Shown in pieces: positions 17,870 to 27,436 of a stretch of DNA of 64,000 bases. The notes below the pieces were generated by a model. That model did no database searches. It was given only the letters and a program-made list of their open reading frames with translations, and had not been told where the DNA came from. A program made the position numbers and the translations under genes. The DNA lies in the NCBI GenBank assembly GCA_026126105.1, contig JAHCJV010000018.1, positions 16,725 to 80,724 on the forward strand, in the 5' to 3' direction. This DNA is from Enhydrobacter sp. (GTDB lineage Bacteria > Pseudomonadota > Alphaproteobacteria > Reyranellales > Reyranellaceae). How positions within the stretch are numbered: the first letter of the stretch is position 1; each line of letters starts with the position of its first letter.

Positions 17870-20800
17870 TCAGGGCGCGCGGCTGCCCGGCGTCTCGGCG
17901 TTCGATGGCGCCGCCGGCGCGCCGCCGATGAACAACTCGCGCAACGCTCCCGGAGTCATCGCGGCCATCACGTTGACGTCGGTCTGGAGCGCGTCGAGCG
18001 GCCCCTCGAGCCGGTAGGAAATCGCGAACACCCCGCCGTTCTTGCCGCCGGTCAGGAGTGGGCCGAGCAGGGGTACGTTCGACAAGAGATTGTTGAGAGC
18101 AAAGCCCGGCACGACGATGCCGCGCAAATTCGCATGGTCGGTCGCGAGGTCGATGACGCCGGCAGTCGTCAGCCCGATCGACTTGCCGGAGGTGTGACCG
18201 TCCTTGAGCTCGATGCGATCGCCGATCTTGGTAACCGACGCTTCGAGACCGTCGAACTGCTGCAGCGCGTCGCCGGCCCGGTTCAGCCCGTCGATGGCGG
18301 AATTGAGCGTGCCGACCTCGGCTCGGGGCGTCACCTTCTCCAGACGATAGGGTCCGATCTTCAGCTGGCCGGTCAGCGGGATCGTCGCGAACGTGTCGTC
18401 GAACTGGCCGCGAAAATCGAGATAGCCTCCGACCATCCCGTCGAGCCAGCCGGTCTCCTTCAGCAGGGCGCCGAAATCGGCGACGTAGACGTTGATGTTG
18501 CGGCCCGGCCCGGCGGGCGTGATCCGGACGGTGCCCCCCTTGCCGGCGCCGATCGTGAGCTCGGCCGCCGTCATCCTGTCGCCGGAGAGGTCCAGCCGTC
18601 CGTTCAAGGCGCCCAGGCTGCCTTCGGCCAGGACGACGCGATCGAGGTGAACCGTGAAGCGCGTGTTCTCGCGCGCTGCCGCCGCGGCGCCCCCGGGAGC
18701 CGTCTTCGCGATATCGTCGCGCGCCCTGAGCGCCTGGCGCACGCGCGCCAGTTCGAGCGAACGGCCGCGCAAGGTGATCGCTACCCCGCCCGCGATCCGT
18801 CGCCATTCGGCGGACATGTCGGTCCGGCCGAGGACGAACTGGCTCACCGATATCTGCTGGATCGCGCCGTCCGCGCCAACCCGTACCTGCCCCTTGGCAG
18901 AGAGGCCACTGCCCCGCCCCTCGATATCCGCAGTCGTCAGCTTGGCACCGGCCGCGAACTTCAATCCGAGCGTAAGCTGGCCTTCCGCGCCGGCTTCCTT
19001 CGTCCAGCCGAGCGGCGCCAGCGCGACCTTGGCTCCTTTGAGGTCGATGCGTCCCTGCAGGTCGCTCGTCCCGTTCTGGCTGGTCTGGTAGACGAGGCTG
19101 GTCACGCCGAGCGCGCCGGAGACATAGGGGTCCACCGACGGAAATCCCGCCTTGGCGATCAGCGTCGCGGGAATCGTGCCCTTCAGTTCGTAGCGCTGTC
19201 GGTAAGGCGCGCGCGGTGCGAACTGCTCGCGCCAGGCGATGTCCACGACACTGCCGTCCAGCTTGCCCGTCCCCGTGACGGCGAGCTGCGAGTTGCCATA
19301 GACCAGCCTGGCTGCGGCATCCGTCAAGTCGACGGCTCCGATCACGCTCTTGAGCGAGAAGCCCGACAAGGCCGCCTCTGCCTTGACCTCGATGTCGGAC
19401 ACGGCAAGCGCATTCAACAGCGGAAATGCGAGGGCAAGATCGATGGCGACGTCTCCGCCCAACCGCTTGGGATCGTAGAGCGCATCGCGCTGCAGGCCGA
19501 GCTTGGGTCGAGCGAGCAGCGCCATGACCGCCGGCGCCGGTCCGGTGATCGGAATCCGCATCGACGCGTGCTGGGTCGGACCATCGAGACCCGTCAGTTC
19601 GACGGTGGCGCCCGCCACGCCCAATCCGACGGCCGTCGCCCCCGCGATGTCGAAGCGCAGGACGCTGCCCTCGAAGCGCCCCTTGCCGGACAGATTCTTC
19701 AACTCGGGCATATGAGCCATGTAATGGACAGTCATGCCGCGGTAATCGAGGGAGGCGACAGTCCGATCGACCGAAAGCCGGGAGAGGTCGTCGGCGGGTG
19801 CGCTGAGGTCGAACTCGCCCGCGAGATCGATGGTGCCGCCGCTTACATTCGCCAGCGCCCATTCGCGTCCGCCCGGAGCAAGCGGGAGCGGCCAGTAGTC
19901 GCCGATCTTGTCGACCGGGATCTCCTTGATCTCGGCCCGCCCGCTGAAGGTTTGCCCGTGCTCCGTACGCAGGCCGGTGCCGGTCATGGAAACCTTCGGG
20001 CCATCCAGGTCGATCGTGATGTGGTCGATACGCGCCGTGTGCGAAGCGGCATCGACATGCGCCATCGCGTGAACCGACCGGACCTGCTGGGGAGCGGCAA
20101 GTATCCCCGGCAGCGTAATGGTGCCGGCACCGGCGGTGACTTCCAGCGCGATGCTGCGAATGTCTCCTTCGCCGCTCGCTTCGATTCGCAATCGGCCGGA
20201 CAGGGCGATGTCGACCCCGCGAAGCAGCGCCACATCGTCCGACAGGGGAGCCAGCGACAACGGCTTGAATCCATCGATGCTCGCTTCGGCCGAGATGCGG
20301 CTGCGGTCGCGGCCATAGGTACCCGAGAGCCGCACTTCCACCGGGCTGTCGAGGGCGCCGCTGAACCGCGCGCTGGCCGAAACAACGACGCCCGCCTGAT
20401 CGCGCTGAAGGCGCGCGCGGGCGTTCGGGGCGATCCATATCAGACCCGTGGAGATGTCACGCAGCGAGACGCGGGCATTTGTCACTTCGACGGTATCGAG
20501 CTGCCCCAGCAGCGAATTGTTGTTGTGCTCGGCCAGGAGCTGTTCGACCAGCAGGGTCACGAACTCGCCCTGTGTGTTGGAGTCGGACTCCGCCAGCACG
20601 CGCTTCAGCATCCCGCCATCCCGCGTAATCCCCACGTCGAGTGTCGGGCGATCGACCACGATGGACGTCGGGAGGAGCTGACCGCGCACGACACTGCGCG
20701 GGTCGAAGGACAGCGCGACGCTGGGCGCCGTGGCAATCTCCTCGTGCTCCGCGTTCCTCACATGGAGCCCTGCGAAGACGACCCGAATCGGCTCCCTCAG

Positions 20801-21007
20801 GCCGCCCCATTCGGCATAAAGCCGGTCGGCATCGACGCGTACCCGCCCGTCGGGCGTGTCGTACTCGGTCAAAAAACGTGGCTTCAGGAAGTCGAGATCG
20901 ATCGGGCCTGCCATCAGACGAAGTGTGCAGGCCGTCGTCACCACCGCTGCCAGGATGGCGACACCCGTCACCATGCGTGCGCAAATCCGAAATGTCCGTT
21001 TGACCAA
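17870..21007 (-). CDS. AsmA/YhdP-like inner-membrane-anchored protein (DUF3971 / AsmA-like C-terminal)
   Basis: About 1045 residues. An N-terminal membrane anchor (RTFRICARMVTGVAILAAVV) is followed by RLMAGPIDLDFLKPRF, the typical opening of this group, and then a long, repetitive beta-rich periplasmic body. The C-terminal region (GVIDLATDHANLRGIVVPGFALNNLLSNVPLLG) is the AsmA-like conserved end. YhdP-class proteins are bridge-like proteins implicated in phospholipid transfer to the outer membrane; this member is uncharacterised. Start: no ATG is available before the basic anchor residues, so I suggest the TTG at 21007; an ATG at 20974 would cut off the RTFRICAR segment. Divergent from glnE. 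Confidence 0.85.
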   Translation of the reverse strand: MVKRTFRICARMVTGVAILAAVVTTACTLRLMAGPIDLDFLKPRFLTEYDTPDGRVRVDADRLYAEWGGLREPIRVVFAGLHVRNAEHEEIATAPSVALSFDPRSVVRGQLLPTSIVVDRPTLDVGITRDGGMLKRVLAESDSNTQGEFVTLLVEQLLAEHNNNSLLGQLDTVEVTNARVSLRDISTGLIWIAPNARARLQRDQAGVVVSASARFSGALDSPVEVRLSGTYGRDRSRISAEASIDGFKPLSLAPLSDDVALLRGVDIALSGRLRIEASGEGDIRSIALEVTAGAGTITLPGILAAPQQVRSVHAMAHVDAASHTARIDHITIDLDGPKVSMTGTGLRTEHGQTFSGRAEIKEIPVDKIGDYWPLPLAPGGREWALANVSGGTIDLAGEFDLSAPADDLSRLSVDRTVASLDYRGMTVHYMAHMPELKNLSGKGRFEGSVLRFDIAGATAVGLGVAGATVELTGLDGPTQHASMRIPITGPAPAVMALLARPKLGLQRDALYDPKRLGGDVAIDLALAFPLLNALAVSDIEVKAEAALSGFSLKSVIGAVDLTDAAARLVYGNSQLAVTGTGKLDGSVVDIAWREQFAPRAPYRQRYELKGTIPATLIAKAGFPSVDPYVSGALGVTSLVYQTSQNGTSDLQGRIDLKGAKVALAPLGWTKEAGAEGQLTLGLKFAAGAKLTTADIEGRGSGLSAKGQVRVGADGAIQQISVSQFVLGRTDMSAEWRRIAGGVAITLRGRSLELARVRQALRARDDIAKTAPGGAAAAARENTRFTVHLDRVVLAEGSLGALNGRLDLSGDRMTAAELTIGAGKGGTVRITPAGPGRNINVYVADFGALLKETGWLDGMVGGYLDFRGQFDDTFATIPLTGQLKIGPYRLEKVTPRAEVGTLNSAIDGLNRAGDALQQFDGLEASVTKIGDRIELKDGHTSGKSIGLTTAGVIDLATDHANLRGIVVPGFALNNLLSNVPLLGPLLTGGKNGGVFAISYRLEGPLDALQTDVNVMAAMTPGALRELFIGGAPAAPSNAETPGSRAP

Positions 21008-21069
21008 TGCCCGATACTTCCGCGTTGACCGATGGCGGCCGCGCTGCAATCTAGCGGCCGAAACCTCAC

Positions 21070-24012
21070 ATGTCTTGGCTTTCGACCGCTCACCTGCCCC
21101 GCCCGTTCGACTCCGGACGTGCGACCGTGGCCTGGACGCGCTGGCGCGAGAAGGCGTCGGTGCCCGACGACCCCACATTCGAGGCGTTATTGGACGCCCT
21201 CTTCGGCAACAGCCCGTACCTCACAGAGACGGCGCTACAGAAGCCGGATTTCTTGGCCGATCTATGGCGTCGCGGCCCCGATGCCGCGCTCGTCACGCTC
21301 GAGTGCGAGCTCGCGACCGTGCGGGCTGACGCAGCCGCCGGAGCTGCACCGGATGCGATCGCAGCACGCCTGCGGCGCCTAAAGCGCAGTGTCGCCCTTA
21401 CCGTGGCGGTGGCTGACATCGCCGGATCCTGGCCGCTCGAGAGAGTCACCGGGACGCTGAGCCGCTTCGCCGGCACCTGTCTCGACGCCGTCACCGATTC
21501 GATCATGCTCCAGCTCGAGCGCGACGGTCAGCTGACACTCGGTGGCGATCCCCAGGCGGCGGCCTTCACGGTATTGGGCATGGGCAAGCTCGGCGCCGGC
21601 GAGCTCAACTACTCGAGCGACATCGACCTCATCCTGCTGTACGACCGCGAGGCGCCGGCGCTGGCCGGCAACGAGCAGATCGCGCGGCATTTCGTGCGCG
21701 CCTCCCGGCTGCTGGTGCAGCTCATGTCGGAGGCCTCGGCCGACGGTTACATCTTCCGAACCGACCTGCGCCTGCGGCCCGATCCCGGTTCCACGCCGCT
21801 GGCCATGTCGGTGCAGGCGGCGGAACTCTATTACGAGAGTGTCGGGCAGAACTGGGAGCGTGCCGCGATGATCAAGGCGCACCCGGTCGCCGGCAACCTC
21901 GACGTCGGCGCCGAGTTCCTCGGCACGCTTCGCCCCTACATATGGCGGCGGCATCTCGATTTCGCTGCGATCCACGACATCCATTCGATCAAGCGCCAGA
22001 TCGATGCCCATCGCGGCGGCGGCACCGTCAAGGTCGCGGGACACAACGTCAAGCTCGGCCGCGGCGGCATCCGCGAGATCGAGTTCTTCGCGCAGACCCA
22101 GCAGCTCATCTTTGGCGGCCGCAATCCGGCGCTCCGCCTGCGCGGCACCTGCGAGACGCTGCGCGCGCTCGCGACGGCGGGTCATGTCGAGTCGCGCGCA
22201 GCGGACGAACTGATCGTGGCCTATGGCTTCCTGCGCCGGGTCGAGCACCGTCTGCAGATGGTCGACGATCGCCAGACCCACAGCCTTCCGGAGGACAAGG
22301 CCGGGCTCGCCGCGATCGCTACCTTCCTCGGCTATCCCGACGCATCGGCCTTCGAGGCGGAGATGCTGGCGACACTTCGCTGCGTCGAGGGCCACTATGC
22401 GCACCTGTTCGAGGAGGCGCCGAGCCTCGCTGGACCCGGCGGCAATCTGGTCTTCACCGGCACCGACGACGATCCCGGCACGCTGGAGACGCTTCGGACC
22501 CTGGGGTTTCGCGATCCGGCCGCCGCCGCGGGCATCGTCCGCCGCTGGCACCACGGGCGCTACCGCTCCACGACCTCCGCCCGGGCGCGCGAGCTCCTCA
22601 CCGAATTGATGCCGGCGCTGCTCGGGGCGCTCGGCCAAACGGCGTCGCCCGACCAGGCGTTGCTGAACTTCGACCAGTTCCTGGGCAACCTGCCGGCGGG
22701 CGTGCAGCTCTTCTCGCTGTTCAAGTCGAACCCGGCGCTGCTGGAACTCGTCGCAACGATCATGGGCAGCGCGCCGGGACTGGCGGCGCAGCTCGCCCGG
22801 CGGGCCGTGCTGCTCGATTCGGTGCTGTCGCCGGCGTTCTACGACCGCCTGCCGCCGGCGGCGGAAATGACGGCAGATCTGACCGCGACCCTGGCCCTGG
22901 TCGACGACGAGCAGGACATCCTCGATGCCGCACGGCGCTGGACCAACGATCGCCGCTTCCAGATCGGCGTCCAGCAGCTCAAGCGCATCGTGCGCCCCGC
23001 CGAGGCCGGCCTGGCCTACTCCGACGTGGCACAGGCGACGATCTCGGCGCTGTGCGACAGGGTCGAGAAACGCTTCGCCACGGCTCACGGCGCGTTTCGC
23101 GGCCAGCGCTTCGCTGTGCTCGGGATGGGCAAGCTCGGCAGTCGCGAGATGTCGGCTACCTCCGACCTCGACCTGATCTTCGTCTACGACATCCCGCCCG
23201 ACCTCGAAGCGTCCGACGGGCCTCAGCCGCTGGGGCCGATACAATACTACACGCGTCTCAGCGCCAAGATCGTGACCGCCCTGACCGCCTTGACCAACGA
23301 AGGCGCCCTCTACGAGGTCGACATGCGGCTACGCCCCTCGGGGCGGGCCGGGCCGCTGGCCAACTCCCTCCAGGGTTTCGAAAGCTATCAAGCACAATCG
23401 GCCTGGACCTGGGAGCACATGGCGCTGACCCGCGCGCGCGTGATCCATGGTCCGCCCGACCTTGTCGAGCGGCTACGCACCATCATCCTCGGCACGCTCC
23501 GCCGGCCGCGCGATGCCGAGGCCCTGTTGCGCGACGTGGCCGACATGCGCGACCGGATCGCCCGCCACGCGCCGCCCAAGAGCCCATGGGATTTCAAACA
23601 CTTGCCCGGCGGGCTGTTCGACATCGACTTCGTCGCCCAGTACCTCGCCCTGCGTCACGCCGCGACGCGGCCCGAGATCCTCGATCCGCACCCGGCCAAG
23701 GTACTTCGCCGCGCCGCCGAGCTAGGCCTGTTCGATGCGGCGGACGCCGAGCGGCTGTGCGCGGCGCGCCAGTTGATGTCGGATGTCCAGAGCCTGCTCC
23801 GCCTCACCCTGAATGGGGACGAGGCCGCGTTCGATGCCGCAAAGGCGCCGGAAGGTCAGCGCCGCCTGATCGCCCAGACCCAGGATGTTCCCGACATCGA
23901 CGGGTTGCGCATTCTGATCGAGGCCGAGGCGGCAGCGGCACGTGCTATATACGAGCGCATCGTGGAGGCACCGGCACGTGCTGCCGGCTGGACATCGAGG
24001 AGCGGGACATGA
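21070..24012 (+). CDS. glnE: Bifunctional glutamine synthetase adenylyltransferase/adenylyl-removing enzyme
   Basis: A 980-residue two-headed enzyme that adenylylates and deadenylylates glutamine synthetase in response to PII. The two nucleotidyltransferase domains each have the diagnostic motif: GMGKLGAGELNYSSDIDL in the N-terminal half (deadenylylation) and GMGKLGSREMSATSDLDL in the C-terminal half (adenylylation), with RLRPDPGSTPLA and RLRPSGRAGPLA following. Length is normal. The last codons overlap the start of the peroxiredoxin gene (ATGA), so the two form an operon. Confidence 0.97.
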   Translation: MSWLSTAHLPRPFDSGRATVAWTRWREKASVPDDPTFEALLDALFGNSPYLTETALQKPDFLADLWRRGPDAALVTLECELATVRADAAAGAAPDAIAARLRRLKRSVALTVAVADIAGSWPLERVTGTLSRFAGTCLDAVTDSIMLQLERDGQLTLGGDPQAAAFTVLGMGKLGAGELNYSSDIDLILLYDREAPALAGNEQIARHFVRASRLLVQLMSEASADGYIFRTDLRLRPDPGSTPLAMSVQAAELYYESVGQNWERAAMIKAHPVAGNLDVGAEFLGTLRPYIWRRHLDFAAIHDIHSIKRQIDAHRGGGTVKVAGHNVKLGRGGIREIEFFAQTQQLIFGGRNPALRLRGTCETLRALATAGHVESRAADELIVAYGFLRRVEHRLQMVDDRQTHSLPEDKAGLAAIATFLGYPDASAFEAEMLATLRCVEGHYAHLFEEAPSLAGPGGNLVFTGTDDDPGTLETLRTLGFRDPAAAAGIVRRWHHGRYRSTTSARARELLTELMPALLGALGQTASPDQALLNFDQFLGNLPAGVQLFSLFKSNPALLELVATIMGSAPGLAAQLARRAVLLDSVLSPAFYDRLPPAAEMTADLTATLALVDDEQDILDAARRWTNDRRFQIGVQQLKRIVRPAEAGLAYSDVAQATISALCDRVEKRFATAHGAFRGQRFAVLGMGKLGSREMSATSDLDLIFVYDIPPDLEASDGPQPLGPIQYYTRLSAKIVTALTALTNEGALYEVDMRLRPSGRAGPLANSLQGFESYQAQSAWTWEHMALTRARVIHGPPDLVERLRTIILGTLRRPRDAEALLRDVADMRDRIARHAPPKSPWDFKHLPGGLFDIDFVAQYLALRHAATRPEILDPHPAKVLRRAAELGLFDAADAERLCAARQLMSDVQSLLRLTLNGDEAAFDAAKAPEGQRRLIAQTQDVPDIDGLRILIEAEAAAARAIYERIVEAPARAAGWTSRSGT

Positions 24013-24473
24013 GTGTCGAGGAAGGCAAGAAGGCGCCGGATTTCACCGCCGCGACCGATGGCGGCGGAACGCTCAAGCTCTCCGAGCTGCGCGGCGCGCC
24101 GGTGGTGCTCTATTTCTATCCCAAGGACGACACGCCAGGCTGCACCACCGAGGCCTGCGGCTTCCGCGATGGGGCGGCCGCGTTCAAGAAGCTGAAGGCG
24201 CGCGTGATCGGCGTCAGCAAGGACAGCGTCGCGCGCCACGACAAGTTCAAGGCCAAGTACGAGCTCAACTTCCCGCTGGTGTCCGACGAGGACGGCAAGG
24301 TCTGCGAGAAATACGGCACGTGGATCGAGAAGAGCCTATACGGCCGCAAGTACATGGGCATAGACCGCGCGACCTTCCTGATCGACAAGGACGGCGTGGT
24401 CCGCAGGATCTGGCGCAAGGTAAAGGTCGCGAAGCACGTCGCCGAAGTCGAGGAAGCGCTCAAGGCGCTCTGA
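24009..24473 (+). CDS. bcp: Thiol peroxidase, BCP/PrxQ-type peroxiredoxin
   Basis: A 154-residue peroxiredoxin that reduces H2O2 and organic peroxides with thioredoxin. The peroxidatic Cys is in DDTPGCTTEACGF, and a resolving Cys five residues later makes the PrxQ C-x4-C pattern (C-T-T-E-A-C). The YFYPKD start, VSKDSVARHDKF and the C-terminal IDKDGVVRRIWRKVKV are typical of the family. It overlaps the glnE stop by four bases. It is a normal Cys enzyme, in contrast to the second peroxiredoxin-like gene at 58.1 kb. Confidence 0.95.
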   Translation: MSVEEGKKAPDFTAATDGGGTLKLSELRGAPVVLYFYPKDDTPGCTTEACGFRDGAAAFKKLKARVIGVSKDSVARHDKFKAKYELNFPLVSDEDGKVCEKYGTWIEKSLYGRKYMGIDRATFLIDKDGVVRRIWRKVKVAKHVAEVEEALKAL

Positions 24474-24640
24474 CCTCCTCCCCACCCGAGCCCTCGTCAC
24501 GTCCGCCAGGCATCCCGGAGCGCCATCAGCGCGACTTGAAAAGAAACGTCGACCGTTGCCATTTCCGGACTCGGATGATGCAGTCCCGACGTGGCAAGAC
24601 CCGCCGCCGGGCCGCGGGCGCTGCTCCCGAGGAGGCACTG

Positions 24641-25489
24641 ATGGGAAGGCTGCTGATTGCAACTGTACTGGCATTCACGGCGCCTTTCGCCGGCTGCGCG
24701 GCTGCGGCGACGCTCGACGACATGCGAAACAACGGTACTCTGCGCATCGCCTATCGCGAGGACGCGCCGCCCTTCGCCTACAAGGCCGCGACGGGAACGC
24801 CGGCGGGATTCATGGTCGAGCTCTGCCGTGCCGTGGCACAAGGGATCGGCCGGAAGCTTGGACTTGCCGAGCTCAAGGTCGTCTACGTTCCGGTAACGTC
24901 GACCGATCGCTTCGAGGCGATCGCGTCCGGCAAGGCGGATCTGCTCTGCGAGGCGACGACCCATACTCTCGAACGGCGTCGCCTGGTCGACTTCTCGATC
25001 GCGACCTTCGCCGACGGGGCCAGCTTCATGACTCTCCCTGACGGCCCGGACGATCTGGGCAATCTGAACGGCAAGAAGGTCGGGGTCCTGGCGAACACGA
25101 CGACCGAAGCGGGTCTGCGCCGCGCCCTGGCCGACGCAGGGAGCACCGCCGAGGTCGTGCCTGCCAGGACTCATCAGGAAGGCCTGGATGCCCTGGAGAA
25201 CCGCACTGTTTCCGCCTATTTCGCCGATCGTGCCATCCTGGCCTACCTCGCGAGGGACGCAAAGGCGCCGTCCAACCTGCAGCTCGCCGATGTCTATCTC
25301 AGCATCGAACCCTATGCGTTGGCGATGCGACGGGGAGACAGCGATTTCCGTCTCGCCGTCGACAGCGAGCTCAGCCGGATCTACCGCTCGGGCGAGATCG
25401 ACAGGATCTTTACCGCCGTCTTCGGTCCTTCCATCCGGCCCTCGCCTCAGGTCGAAAACCTCTACGCAACCGGGGCGCTGCCGGACTGA
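24641..25489 (+). CDS. Periplasmic solute-binding protein, family 3 (amino-acid type)
   Basis: A 282-residue protein with a cleavable signal peptide (MGRLLIATVLAFTAPFAGCAAAA) and the family 3 fold: GTLRIAYREDAPPFAYK, GFMVELCRAVA, the hinge region ADLLCEATTHTLERRRLVDFS and KKVGVLANTTTEAGLRRAL. GAGGAGG five bases before the ATG fixes the start. No permease or ATPase gene is adjacent, so it may act alone or with a remote transporter. The ligand-binding Arg normally in this fold is probably the one in TLERRR. Lipid attachment at Cys 19 is possible but the lipobox is poor. Confidence 0.87.
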   Translation: MGRLLIATVLAFTAPFAGCAAAATLDDMRNNGTLRIAYREDAPPFAYKAATGTPAGFMVELCRAVAQGIGRKLGLAELKVVYVPVTSTDRFEAIASGKADLLCEATTHTLERRRLVDFSIATFADGASFMTLPDGPDDLGNLNGKKVGVLANTTTEAGLRRALADAGSTAEVVPARTHQEGLDALENRTVSAYFADRAILAYLARDAKAPSNLQLADVYLSIEPYALAMRRGDSDFRLAVDSELSRIYRSGEIDRIFTAVFGPSIRPSPQVENLYATGALPD

Positions 25490-25502
25490 CCGCACCCCGT
25501 AT

Positions 25503-26342
25503 TCATTTTTCTGGCGCCCACCCGTAGATTCTCTGAAGACTGCCGCCCATCAGCGTCGCGCGGTCGGAGTTGCTCAGGCGGTCGGTGACGCGAAAAGCGT
25601 CGACACCTTCCTTGTAGGTGAGCAAAGCCGTCGCGCGGGTCCAGTCGGTACCCCACAGACAGCGCTCGATGCCGAAGGCATCGAACACGCGGGCAAGCGG
25701 ATCCCAGATGTCACGATAGGGAAATGGCTCGTGACTGTAGGTGCAGGCGCCGGTGATCTTGATCGCGAGATTGCTGTGCTGCGCCAATGCCAGCACATTC
25801 TCGATATCATCGAACGGCTGTGGGCGCGCAGGGGGCGCGAAAACCTGCGTCATGCCGACATGGTCGACCACGATCTGCGTGCCCGGATTGCGCGCGGCGA
25901 GCGCGCCGACCTGCGGCAGCCGTCCCCAGCACTGGATGTTGACCGGCAAGTCATGCCGGGCTCCGGCGGCCAGAACACGGTTCAAGCCGGGATCGGCAGG
26001 GTCGGCGGAAATCTCCGGCCGCATCATGATGCGCACTCCGACCGTGCCAGGCATCGCGGCCCACTCCGCGATGATGTCCGCCACGGCCGGATCGTTCGCG
26101 TCGACCGGCTTGATCAGCGCGAACCGGCCGGGATGCTTCTTCTGGACGGTGATCGCGTAGCTCGCGTCGAAGCGGTAGATCGCGAACACCGACGTGAGCA
26201 ACGCGCCATCGACGCCGACCTCGTCCATGGCCTTCACCATGTCCTCGCCCGTCATCTCCGCAGGTCCGGGAAACGGGTCGGCCCACGGACGTTCGGGAGT
26301 GTTGCGCCCGTAGCAGTGAACTTGGGCGTCGATGACGGGCAC
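25503..26342 (-). CDS. Amidohydrolase family protein (COG3618-like), copy A
   Basis: About 279 residues with the amidohydrolase-2 fold. It opens with VIDAQVHCYGRN, where the usual metal motif D-x-H is D-A-Q-V-H, and continues with VDHVGM, KITGACTYSH, and ERCLWGTDWTRA near the C-terminus, where the catalytic Asp of related lactonases lies. It is strikingly similar to the next gene. Start: a GTG at 26351 overlaps the stop of copy B but has no room for a ribosome-binding site; the GTG at 26342 aligns exactly with the paralogue's start. The substrate is unknown; 2-pyrone-4,6-dicarboxylate hydrolase is the best-known relative. Confidence 0.85.
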   Translation of the reverse strand: MPVIDAQVHCYGRNTPERPWADPFPGPAEMTGEDMVKAMDEVGVDGALLTSVFAIYRFDASYAITVQKKHPGRFALIKPVDANDPAVADIIAEWAAMPGTVGVRIMMRPEISADPADPGLNRVLAAGARHDLPVNIQCWGRLPQVGALAARNPGTQIVVDHVGMTQVFAPPARPQPFDDIENVLALAQHSNLAIKITGACTYSHEPFPYRDIWDPLARVFDAFGIERCLWGTDWTRATALLTYKEGVDAFRVTDRLSNSDRATLMGGSLQRIYGWAPEK

Positions 26343-26347
26343 GCTCG

Positions 26348-27190
26348 TCACGCCTTCTTCGGCGCCCACCCGTAGATCTTCTGGAGCGAGCCCCCCATCA
26401 GGATGGCGCGGTCGCCGTCGGACAGACGATCGGTGACACGAAAGGCTTCGACGCCGTCCCTGTAGCTCAAGACATTGACCGCGCGCGTCCAGTCGGTGCC
26501 CCACATGCAGCGGTCGAGACCGTAGGCATCGAAGATGCGGCCAAGCGGATCCCAGATGTCCTTGAACGGGAACTTCTCGTGGCTGAGCGTGCAGGCGCCG
26601 GTGATCTTGATGGCGACGTTCTTGTTCTCGGCGAGCTTCAGGACCTTGGGCAGCTCGTGCCACGGCTCCCTGGGGGCGGGCGGCTCGAACGGCTGCTCCA
26701 GGCCCAGATGGTCGAGCACGATCTGTGTGTCGGGATTGCGCTTGGCAAGCTCGCCGAGCTGCTCGAGCCGGTCGCGCGCCAGCATGTTGACCGGCAGGCC
26801 GTGCCTGGCCGCCGCAGAGAGGATACGGTTGATGCCGGGATCGGCCGCGTCGGTCGAGATTTCGGGTGTCATCATGATTCGGATGGCGACCGTCCCCGGC
26901 ATTGCCTTCCACTCGGCGATCGTGTCGGCGACGTTGGGATCGTTGGCATTGACCGGCTTGATGACGCCGAAGCGGTCGGGATGCGCCTTCTGGACGGCCA
27001 CCGCGTAGGACGCATCCCAGCGATACATCGTGTAGACCGAGACCAGCAGGGCGCCATCGACGCCGACCGAGTCCATCGCCTTGATCATGTCCTCGGCCGT
27101 AACTTCAGGCGGACCGGCAAGAACCGCCGTCCAGGGCCGGCCGGGATGGTTGCGCTCGTAGCAGTGGACCTGAGCGTCGATCGTCAACAT
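26348..27190 (-). CDS. Amidohydrolase family protein (COG3618-like), copy B
   Basis: A 280-residue paralogue of the downstream gene, aligning over its whole length (MLTIDAQVHCYERNHPGRPW, VLDHLGLEQPFEPPAP, DRCMWGTDWTRAVNVLSY, GGSLQKIYGWAP). It has the same D-A-Q-V-H metal motif and terminal GTDWTRA. The two genes overlap or nearly touch and are surely one transcript. The product is cytosolic. Its distinct central region around PVNMLARDRLEQLGELA suggests a different substrate preference from copy A, which is an inference. Confidence 0.87.
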   Translation of the reverse strand: MLTIDAQVHCYERNHPGRPWTAVLAGPPEVTAEDMIKAMDSVGVDGALLVSVYTMYRWDASYAVAVQKAHPDRFGVIKPVNANDPNVADTIAEWKAMPGTVAIRIMMTPEISTDAADPGINRILSAAARHGLPVNMLARDRLEQLGELAKRNPDTQIVLDHLGLEQPFEPPAPREPWHELPKVLKLAENKNVAIKITGACTLSHEKFPFKDIWDPLGRIFDAYGLDRCMWGTDWTRAVNVLSYRDGVEAFRVTDRLSDGDRAILMGGSLQKIYGWAPKKA

Positions 27191-27436
27191 GGCGTTTCCT
27201 CTGGTTGGCCTTCGCAGGCGTACACGTGCCGTTCTCCGTCCGGAGGCGCAATGCCGTGTGTCAGCATCAGGCCGGGACGGCGGTCGATCTTATCTTCGTA
27301 CTCGGTGTTGGAAACGATAAAGGCGGATCGCTCTTCGGAAATCCTTCAACGAGCCAGATCGCTGCCTTCCGGTTCTTGCAGTGGAATTGAAAATCCCGAC
27401 CGGCCTGTCATGATCGCGCCAGTGGGAGAAATCCGA

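Noticed and set aside
18134..21028. 964-codon plus-strand open frame opposite the AsmA-like gene
   Set aside because: The minus-strand protein has a membrane anchor, a conserved start and C-terminal AsmA blocks; the plus-strand frame has no recognisable fold and no ribosome-binding site.
27191..27436. Gene or regulatory RNA in the 246-bp gap before the OmpA-family gene
   Set aside because: No convincing frame, hairpin series or promoter could be identified; I see nothing I can support.
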